DNA from: Madurella fahalii
Lineage: Eukaryota; Ascomycota; Sordariomycetes; Sordariales
Assembly (NCBI GenBank): GCA_029876055.1
Contig: CM056876.1
Span: 3,038,001-3,102,000 of the forward strand
Reading direction: 5' to 3'
DNA: 64,000 nt
Part shown: in pieces, positions 56,612 through 64,000 of the stretch
Numbering within the stretch: the stretch's first letter is position 1
Layout of the letters: the number at the start of each line of letters is the position of its first letter
Translations under genes and position numbers: made by a program
The notes under the pieces: model-generated
What the model was told of the DNA's origin: nothing
Database searches by the model: none
What the model saw: only the letters and a program-made list of their open reading frames with translations

Positions 56612-56709
56612 GGTCGAGTGGCGCAATGGTAGCGTGTGGTCCACCTATTGAACATTCACCGGAGAATCTTTACAGACTGAGGTTGTGGGTTCGAGTCCCA
56701 TCTCGATCG
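56612..56709 (+). tRNA. tRNA with intron, probably tRNA-Arg (CCT), unusual position 33
   Basis: The acceptor stem GGTCGAG pairs with CTCGATC, the D arm is GCGCAATGGTAGCGT and the T arm GTGGGTTCGAGTCCCAT. The anticodon stem TGGTC pairs with GACTG using two G-U pairs. The loop then reads C32 A33 CCT A37, followed by an intron of about 26 nt. The D-arm sequence resembles fungal tRNA-Arg(CCT). The near-universal U33 is replaced by A, so it may be a decayed copy or my intron boundaries may be off. Confidence 0.65.
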
Positions 56710-57099
56710 GCCTTATGTTTTTGCCATCCACATCATCCACATGGTGATTGGGGTGCACTTACCGGCACTTTCTCTTCAGAATTCACGGTCCCGGATGGAG
56801 GGGCACTGGAGGTGGGAGGCTGAGATGGAACCGAGAGTGTGGGGCCGGATGTATGGTTGGTTTGTTAGTTGGCGGAATATTATCACTGAGATGAGGGGCG
56901 GACGGGTTGGACAGTGTAATATATCCGATATCCAGCAATACAATTATCATTACTCTATGGTATCTGGTATCTCTATAGGTATCCCGCATCAAACGCTATT
57001 TTTTAAAAGTCCGAAACGCCACCCCCAATCTCTCAACTCCGGCTGGCTGATGCGTTATGCAAAAAATAGAACGATGCTACCACCGACAAGGGAAACACA

Positions 57100-58834
57100 C
57101 TACAACTTAGGTGGCGGGAATCTCTTGACGATCCTCTCCCCAAACGTGTAAAAGAGCAAGGGAATAGGCACTAGCGCTAGGGAGAGGAAACCGAGCAGGC
57201 TGTTGCCCCAGCCCATGTCGAGCGCATCGTACATGTCCAGGGCGCAGAGCGGCAGGAGAGCGCCGGCCAGTGACCTCAGAACGGCCATGGCGGCCGTGAC
57301 CGATGCTGCTTGGCGGGGGTACACATCCAGTAGGTAGTTCTGGACACACATCTATTCGCGGCAAAACGTTAGCACCTCGGTTGCCGATCGGCAGCAGAAG
57401 ACGGCTCCGCACGTACCATGACGCCCATCAGACCAAACGCAAAGATGACGACACCGAGCATGGGCACGATGAAGTGCACCCGGTTCTGGATGGTCCAACC
57501 ATAGATGAAGAGACCGATGGAAATGGTGAGGCCGGCCGGGAGCGTGAAGTACGGCGTGAGGCGAATTTCAGGCCGGTGCCGCTCGCCGCTGTCCATGTTG
57601 CTCTTGACGAGCTTATCCGAGAGGGTGCCGAAGATGACGATGCCCAGTCCCATGCCCAGCGCGGACGGAATGAACACAAGGCCGCTCTCGCCTTCGCCGA
57701 ATCCGTAGTAACGAGGGAACACGATACTAAAGGTGGAGAAGAGGAGGTAAAGAATGCCGTCTGTTGATAGGTCAGATGGAATGGCAGATAAGGATCAAGG
57801 TCGACAGGCCACTTACAGGTGATGGCGACGTAGAGAGCCATGAGCGTGACAATAGGGGTCATGAACAGAAGCTTCAGAGGCCGGACAATGGCAACCTTGA
57901 ATTTCTCGCTGGCCGATGACGACATGTCGGCAAACTGGCTTCGCAGGGCTTGGTTTCCAGTTTCCTTGCGCAGCCGGGCCGCGCGTTTCTCGAGAATGAC
58001 GGGAGCGTAGGATTCCTTCAGGGTGAAGAAGGTGAAGACGGCAATCACACCGGCGACGATGGCAATGAGCCAGTACACCCACCTCCAACCAGCGGCTCGG
58101 ATCAGGTACCCTCCCGCCACGGGGCCGATGCAGGGGCCGAGCAGGGGGCCGAGGGCCCAGGCAGCCATGGCGCGCCCGCGCATCTCGATGGGCATCATGT
58201 CAGCGATGCTGCCGCTGCCGATCGTGATGGGTACCGAACCCGCGACGCCCATGAGGAAGCGGAAGGCCATCATCATGCCAATGCCGTTGCTCAGGGCGGT
58301 GCAGACGGAGAAAATGGTGAACAAAATGTTGCCAACGTTGTAAAGCAGAGAGCGGCCGTAGATCTCGCTCATCGGGGCCACGGCGAGCGGGCCAAAGGCG
58401 AAACCCAGAATGTAGACCGAGAGTAGAAAGGTGGCCGTGACGGAGGAATGGTCATCGAACTCTCCCAGGATCCTAGGAATTCCGGGGGCGAACATGGACG
58501 AGCCAAGGGGCCTTGTACACTACATGTTAGCACATGGACCCGGGGGGGGGAGAGTGAAGAGCAAGACTCACGTAATGATGGTGAGGATGGAGAGAACGGC
58601 AATGTTGGACCACTTCTTGCGGTTGGTCCAGTTCATGGGGTTCTCGGGGTCGTCGGGGCCGTCCCAGGAGACAACATTGTGATCCTTCTCCTCAGGATTG
58701 CCCTTCTCGCCGTCGGGTACGATGGTTGCGGCTTCCAGGTCCGAGTTGGGCTCAGACGCGCCCTTTTCGAGGTCGACATCGGAGCGCTGTGCGCCGTTGG
58801 CAATGGTTGCCTTTGACAATGGAGAGTCGGCCAT
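57100..58834 (-). CDS. MFS transporter, DHA1 (drug/polyamine:H+ antiporter) family
   Basis: Four exons (58834-58572, 58511-57817, 57760-57417, 57351-57100), introns 60, 56 and 65 nt, giving 517 residues. The N-terminal tail ends in the family signature VVSWDGPDDPENPMNW. Twelve transmembrane helices follow, with motif A FGPLAVAPMSEIYGRSLL after helix 2 and GGYLIRAAGWRWVYWL around helix 5/6 (the antiporter motif C region is at GPLLGPCIGPVAGG). Exon joins TIITPLGSSMFAP, AITYGILYLLF and GVMMCVQNYLLDVYP are typical of this group. Probably in the plasma membrane, exporting xenobiotics or polyamines using the proton gradient; the substrate cannot be told. It stands alone, with no biosynthetic genes beside it. 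Confidence 0.9.
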
Positions 58835-61227
58835 GGCTATCGGCTGTCGTTGTCGTCACCGGGGTACTTGGGACGATCTTCGCTGCTTGGCTGCTTAAGA
58901 ATTGCAGATGCACAGGGGGGCGGCATGGCGTTGCATTTCTATTTGTAGGCCCAGGGGCTCGAACGCAGACGGTATCGGGGAACATCGAATAGCCCGAAAT
59001 CCGGACTTGTCCTGGCGGCAGCGGGTCGTTGATCCGTCGGCTTGGCGAAGCCGAAAACTGGGGGCAACGCGATTCAATGCACTCATGCCACCCGGAGCCA
59101 AGGCCGGACTTAAGAGCCGGACGCCGGCATTGCACCCGATTCTGACCCGATCACGTCGTTGTCTCGCGGAACGAGAAGATGCTAGATACATCTCGATGGG
59201 GCACAGCTTTACCTTCGTATCTCTGCCAAAGGCTCCAAAGGCTTACCCTGAAGTCTCCGACACTGGATGATGCATTCCCATCGATTCCGGGAAACGCACA
59301 GGGTAAGGGCCCCGCTACAGAGCGGAAACCCCGGATTTGCAGGCGGGGCCTTCTTCCAACCCCTTTCCAGCAGGAATTTCCTCGGCCCTGCTGAGCCCAA
59401 TCAGAAGACCACGCCTGATATTCGAGAAGGTCGAAGTGCGGGCCGCAAATCTTCTGACCGAACCAACATCCAAGAGGGGTTTAGCTGCAGCCAATCATGA
59501 CAACGTCCACATCTCGGTTTCGCTTCCATCAGACGGGAGGAGCCGTGCTCGCGAACAAGCCCAAGTCAACTGTGGAGTGGTTTTTATCATCGGCCCGCCG
59601 GCAACAAACCTCGCCGGTGCCATAATTCCCGTCACATTCCCACGTGGGCAGGCCTGAGTAACCCGGGCTTTCCACATGTACGTTATATTGACTTGAGGGC
59701 TCAATCCAAGATGTCGGATCTCCATTCTCGGCCATCGATTGCGCGACCCCGCGTGGTCTCCCGTGTCGCACAGCTTGGCCATAAATGAAGTCGTGAACAA
59801 AAACGCAAGCGTTTGACTGTTCATTAGCACCCAGCCGGAATTGTGTGACGGCGACATCCAAGGAAAACGTGGTTCTCGGTTCGTAGTGGTATCGACGAGA
59901 TGGCTTAGGGGATAGAAACCCCCGCCATTATTTCCTGCTTAAGGTAGGCGGGGCGTAGGTGATGACGCCGAGCCGATGTGGGTTCCGAGGGAGCGCATCG
60001 CCTCACCTCCAGTGCTATGGGCGGGGGATATCTTTGCAAGTTCGTATTACGGCGTGTAGGAGACAACGATAAAGGTTTATACAGCACCAACCCTGGTGAT
60101 TTCTTGGTGACGCGGCTGTCAAAGCGGAAACCGGGGTGTTTCATCAGACATCCTGATGCTCCAGGTCAAGGCTGCCCGTCATCGCCTGACAATGACGCCA
60201 ATCAGGGGCTGGACGCATGCTGTGCGAGAGTTCAGCCTGTTGGTGTGTCATGCTTTGTAACGTACCGTTTTAGGTATTTAGGAGCGAGAACACCAATCTG
60301 CCATCGCGGCTGCGGCATGGATAGAGGGTTGATGGTACAACATGTCCGCCTGACATTGGGTCCCGTCCCTTGGCTTATATTGTAACCCTGTCCACCAGAA
60401 TAACTTTGTTCAGACACATATCTACTAACTACAGCCGCACCACCTGAGCGCTCCGAGTCAGCAAACTAGAGTCTTATCGGGCCGGCGTGTGGCCAGTAGC
60501 CGGTCCTCAAGAATAGAAATATCTCTCTCCACGAGCCCATCTTGGTCTCCCCCATCTTGGCCTCCCCCATCAAAATTAAAGGGAATGATGAAAAGAGCTG
60601 CTCCTCATCCCTGCATCTGCGGAAAGCCTCGGCAACAACAAAGCGGACAGATAGATCATGGGAAAAAGTACTCAAAGACAAGGGAGATGCGTGTACATGC
60701 GAGCGCTCGCCAGTCACGGGCTCAGAATCGAACGCTGTGCAACCACACTTGGGCTACACTAGCTAAACGATAACGTCACGACCCCGGGTCAACCATTGGC
60801 CAACACCGCCACGACATCCATTTCCCCACGATCAGGAAGAATGCAATCTCCACCCCCGCCAAGGCGGTTTCCTCTGGTTGTGCTGGGTGGTGATCAGCGG
60901 CCACCTGACGTAACCCAAACCAGCAGTACCGGGCGATAACGGGATATGGCGACCCCAACCATTCTTCCAATCAACCTTCACCTTCCTTCCAGATGGGTAG
61001 CAGTGTACGGTTATACATTGCAAGGATCGGAGATGTGGCTGCTAAGGACTTCACGGTGTATGGTCGGTTGCAGAGTACCGTATCGTTCGTAAGCAGGGGT
61101 GATGTAGACCCGTATCCGCGTCATAGGGGACACAAACGATTCTGGTGATCCTCCAGCGGGATGATTCGGGGAGGGGGCAGAGGGGGCAGGGGCTTTGATC
61201 GGCATGTCCTTGGCGGGAAGCGAGGTC
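58835..61227. other. 2.4-kb intergenic region between divergent MFS and metallothionein genes
   Basis: The left part is the MFS promoter and the right part the metallothionein promoter. No coding region is supported. A degenerate tRNA B-box-like site near 60708-60716 (minus) lacks stems. Confidence 0.5.
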
Positions 61228-61235
61228 TATATAAG
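61228..61235 (+). promoter_or_regulatory. TATA box of the metallothionein gene
   Basis: A canonical TATATAAG lies 117 bases before the ATG at 61352. The stretch between is A/C-rich (AACAACATCAGAAACC-like), typical of a highly expressed fungal leader. I could not identify a copper-response element with confidence. Confidence 0.6.
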
Positions 61236-61351
61236 AGGAGCAACATCCCATGGATCGATAGGTGGGACTTCTTCTCAACAACATCAGAAACCAGCCAGCT
61301 TACAGTGAAGACACCACAACCAAATAAACCCTCCAATACTAAACTGTCAAC

Positions 61352-61486
61352 ATGGGCGACGGCTGCGGATGCTCTAACTGCTCCTGTTCGGAGTGCAAGG
61401 GCTGCTCCTGCTGCGTGAGCATTTCCCGGGATACCCCCTTAGACACACATATTCCGTCCGCTGACACGTAGTCCAAGGATCACTAA
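61352..61486 (+). CDS. Copper-type metallothionein, 25 residues, two exons
   Basis: Binds Cu(I) (possibly Zn/Cd) through cysteine thiolates in the cytosol, buffering metal. Exon 1 is 61352-61414 (21 codons) and exon 2 is 61472-61486 (SKDH, stop). The 57-nt intron has donor GTGAGC, branch GCTGAC and acceptor CGTAG. The product starts MGDGCGC, like the N. crassa copper metallothionein (MGDCGC), and has eight cysteines at 5, 7, 10, 12, 15, 18, 20 and 21, in C-x-C pairs. The known 22-26-residue fungal proteins have six or seven. A TATA box and an A/C-rich leader precede it, consistent with strong inducible expression. Without splicing the frame would end 20 codons later. Too short for standard ORF calls, so easily missed. 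Confidence 0.85.
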
Positions 61487-61746
61487 ACTTGAGCATGCTG
61501 GGATTCGGAGACACCTAAGGGGGAAGGGGGTTGGAGGACACGGGAGATAATGTCGCGAGAGTCGCGGAAGAACTGAGCTTGGTTTTATCAAATCACACAA
61601 ATCTATCCTTCCTTGATGTCTCCCATGTAACGCTGACCGTCTTCTATCCCAACCGGGTATCATCCATTCTCCTGTATAATCAAGCTTTTCGGGTCTAAAG
61701 TGAAATATATGCAGCCCTTCTCCGAGCCTCACCATTGCACTCTGCA

Positions 61747-64000
61747 TCACCTGCCCAGCTTCGTAGGCGCCCAGTCCGCGAGCCACCTCCTAGCCATATC
61801 AAGATTGCCGCCCTCCGCCTCAAGCGCAGCGATGCACCACTCCTGCTCCCAGATACCCTCAGCGGCCAACATCTCCGACGTCTTCTTACGACGCTGGGAG
61901 GCCTCGTCGACGCAAAAGTGCATTGGCTGCGCGTGGTCACCGATCGTCTCCGAGAGGGGCTTCACCAATGGCAATGCCGCGGCTGCGCTGGTAGCCAACG
62001 GCTTCAGGCCGCGGTTGGCCCGGCCTGTCTTGCACCACTCGTTGGCGCACCATTTCTTTCCACACCCACTCATGAGCTGCGTAAGGTATCGTCTCTCGAT
62101 CCGCCGCCGTAGCGCCTTGCCTTCGGGGTCATGCATGTTCACGTAGAGCGGGGAGAAACACAGGCTGCAGAGGCCCAGATCGTTTCCGGGCCCCTGACCC
62201 ATGCGGGTTCCGCCATTGACCTGACCGCGGGGTCCAATCCCATGAAGGGTCCGCCCGCAGAGCTCGTCTCTGCACACCTCTGGCTTCGACCGCGTGGCCT
62301 TATCCAATTCGTGGTTGGCCGCGTGTGCGGCCATGTCGCGAAGCCGTACTATAGCGCCGCAGAGGTGGCAGTCTGTCGTCCGTGCTCCGTCGGCTCTCTC
62401 GTGGGCCGTCAGGCCAGAGACGGCGGTCTGGGCTTCGGATGACGGGTCGAGGGGGTCGCCTTCCTGCGGCACCTCGAGGTGGCAGAATTGGCAGAGGATG
62501 ACTTTGCCAGGACAGATAGTTGTGCGGTGCCGGGCTAGCTCTGGTAGAGATGGGAATGTGAAGGGCGTAGATGGTCCGCATGAAGGACAGGTATGCTGCG
62601 TGTGTTGAACGTAATCGTGCTTGCTTTTGCTATCGGGGTTAGACCCGTATGCTTCCGGGTGTGTAGGGCAGTGCCAGTGGTTCTCCCACTCTTCGGACTT
62701 CTTCTGGAATACGTTTTTACATTGCGGGCAAACAACGTTGTTCCTTAGGCAAAAGTTCTCGTGGAGCACCATAGTCCGCTTTGGTATCATCTGCAGGCAG
62801 TTTCTGCACCGCTCCTCATCCGCGGATTGGGGTGATGGGCTGGTAAGGTCAACGGATTTTGCGGCGGAGTCGGGTGCATCGATTGCCCTAGCACGAAGAG
62901 TGTAGCGGCGCGGATCCGGCCCAGAAGGATCTCGGCCCGGAAGTGAGAAGCCGTGGACAGAGATCAAAAGGCTCTCCGCCGCTTCAAGTTCCACATTTCT
63001 GGGCTGGATAACGATTCGCTTCACGCCGTCCTTCGGCGACGAGAAATCCCCAAAAATGTGCTCACTGTCCCGCGGTAACGCCCGTTGGCGGTTGGTCTTG
63101 GGGCTCACAAAAAGATCAACTTCTTCGTCGCCGTGTATGAATAACTCGATGGCGATATCGCGAGATTTGTCCCAGGACGGCAATTCGTAATCGACATAAT
63201 CCCCTTCCAGAACTTGGCCCTCGACATCCTTCCAGATATCGATTGTGTGTCCGACGGAGCTGCCGCTGGCTGTTCCGGGCACCTGCTGCGCCTTGGCAGC
63301 TATCTGGCGCAGCGTTTCCCGCGCCTGTTCCTCGTTAAGCGGTTCGATATCGACCTCAAGATCAGTGTCAACCACGCATATGCCGTCTCCTCCGGGCTCG
63401 AATTTGTCTGCCAGAAAACGAAACTCCTCTCCTTTCACGCCCTGAACTGACAACATCGAGTCTTTTGTGAGTGTGGTGAAGTTCGCGCGGAGCTGTCTCT
63501 CGAGAAGAGATTTCCAATCATCGGGGTTATAGCCAGCCTCAAGGGGTCGTAAGCGCACATAGGTCCCCTTAGGTAGCTGCCTCGCTTTGACAAGAACCTC
63601 CACCCCACCATGTCCAGGCTCGCCGTCCCCATCGCCCGGTATTGTTTCTTGTATGTGGGACTCTTGAAGCCCCAATGCGTCGAATAGGTACGGACTTAGA
63701 GCGATCTCGCCCTCACTCGCAGAGAACTCGCGGATTCCTGCAAAGACTGCGTTCCCGTTCTTTTGGTTGACAAGCTGGAACATAAGCGGGTGGGGTAGCT
63801 GTTGGTAGCTCTCGCGGTACTGAGGGCGCTCTCGCCGGGCGTCGGCGACAGAGTATGGGTTGAAGGGATCGAAAGCGGTAAACGTATGCGATGTTGAAGG
63901 ACCCGTGGCAGGGGCGGCGGCGAGCAGCTGCTCGAGGGCGGACTGAGGTAGCAGAATCTTGTCCCCTCGTAGATTCTTGCTTGCGACACGTGTAGGGTGG
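61747..64000 (-). CDS. UFD1-domain protein with TRAF-type zinc fingers and UBA-like C-terminus (5' end outside window)
   Basis: Likely a Cdc48/p97 cofactor handling ubiquitylated proteins. The stop is at 61747 and the frame stays open past the internal Met at 63783 to the window edge: VASKNLRGDKILLPQSALEQ, FTAFDPFNPYSVADARR, then YRESYQQLPHPLMFQLVN, which is the start of the UFD1 barrel. The UFD1 fold continues to about GEEFRFLADKFEPGGDGICV. A central beta-rich region follows, then clustered Cys/His (CRNCLQMIPKRTMVLHENFC, CPQCKNVFQ, HTCPSCGPS, CQFCHLEVP, CHLCGAIVRLRDMAAHAANH), resembling TRAF-type fingers. The C-terminus contains a CGxxWCxxxWC-like metal site and a UBA-like helix bundle (IWEQEWCIAALEAEGGNLDM). 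More than 750 residues are visible, longer than canonical Ufd1. Confidence 0.85.
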   Translation of the reverse strand, partial: HPTRVASKNLRGDKILLPQSALEQLLAAAPATGPSTSHTFTAFDPFNPYSVADARRERPQYRESYQQLPHPLMFQLVNQKNGNAVFAGIREFSASEGEIALSPYLFDALGLQESHIQETIPGDGDGEPGHGGVEVLVKARQLPKGTYVRLRPLEAGYNPDDWKSLLERQLRANFTTLTKDSMLSVQGVKGEEFRFLADKFEPGGDGICVVDTDLEVDIEPLNEEQARETLRQIAAKAQQVPGTASGSSVGHTIDIWKDVEGQVLEGDYVDYELPSWDKSRDIAIELFIHGDEEVDLFVSPKTNRQRALPRDSEHIFGDFSSPKDGVKRIVIQPRNVELEAAESLLISVHGFSLPGRDPSGPDPRRYTLRARAIDAPDSAAKSVDLTSPSPQSADEERCRNCLQMIPKRTMVLHENFCLRNNVVCPQCKNVFQKKSEEWENHWHCPTHPEAYGSNPDSKSKHDYVQHTQHTCPSCGPSTPFTFPSLPELARHRTTICPGKVILCQFCHLEVPQEGDPLDPSSEAQTAVSGLTAHERADGARTTDCHLCGAIVRLRDMAAHAANHELDKATRSKPEVCRDELCGRTLHGIGPRGQVNGGTRMGQGPGNDLGLCSLCFSPLYVNMHDPEGKALRRRIERRYLTQLMSGCGKKWCANEWCKTGRANRGLKPLATSAAAALPLVKPLSETIGDHAQPMHFCVDEASQRRKKTSEMLAAEGIWEQEWCIAALEAEGGNLDMARRWLADWAPTKLGR

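Larger units (their letters stand above)
55042..57099. other. 2-kb intergenic region holding two tRNA genes
   Basis: Apart from the tRNA genes at 55284-55375 and 56612-56709, nothing is supported. The open frame at 56173-56823 overlaps the second tRNA and is not coding. Confidence 0.55.

Noticed and set aside
56173..56823. 216-codon plus-strand frame
   Set aside because: Runs straight through an intact tRNA gene and has no domain.
60700..60775. Minus-strand GTTCGATTC as a tRNA
   Set aside because: T stem and acceptor stem do not pair; at most a decayed fragment.

Overview
The window reads as nuclear DNA of a filamentous ascomycete, most likely a Sordariomycete. Genes are GC-rich and separated by long spacers. 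Introns are short (mostly 46-92 nt), GT-AG, with CTRAC/GCTGAC-type branch points. The gene families are typical of Pezizomycotina: BTB proteins, a PNP-NACHT-ankyrin STAND protein, a dysferlin-domain peroxin, a fungal copper-type metallothionein and a DHA1 drug/H+ antiporter. No bacterial, plasmid or CRISPR signal is present. No species is claimed.

Layout. 1-1.5 kb: 3' end of a disordered protein. 2.9-5.1 kb: PEX23/PEX30-type peroxisomal membrane protein. 5.7-10.3 kb: four minus-strand small genes, including a secreted protein whose second intron is best explained as GC-AG. 13.6-18.9 kb: a degenerate alpha/beta-hydrolase membrane protein, a single-pass membrane protein with a Cys-rich ectodomain, and a GNAT acetyltransferase. 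19.9-23.5 kb: a 1225-residue disordered conserved protein, followed by 4.6 kb without genes. 28.2-30.8 kb: a GH3 beta-glucosidase. 31.5-35.4 kb: a broken PNP-NACHT-ankyrin gene with six in-frame stops. 35.9-47.2 kb: a TMEM135-like membrane protein, a long BTB/POZ protein, a Cys-rich protein and a BTB-like protein. 47.2-57.1 kb: an accessory-looking stretch holding a 312-bp terminal-repeat element with a tRNA-like interior, a fold-back MITE, a conserved small gene, a convergent pair of orphan genes and two intron-containing tRNA genes. 57.1-64 kb: an MFS transporter, a 25-residue metallothionein and a UFD1-type protein running off the right edge.

There is no single operon-like or biosynthetic cluster. 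The functional themes are peroxisome membrane (PEX30-like and TMEM135-like), extracellular sugar hydrolysis (GH3), drug and metal tolerance (MFS, metallothionein), ubiquitin/Cdc48 handling (UFD1-like) and a decayed innate-immunity/allorecognition-type gene.

Splice sites below were placed by hand from reading-frame continuity and motif logic. Introns whose flanking exons rejoin a recognisable protein are reliable; ambiguous ones are marked.
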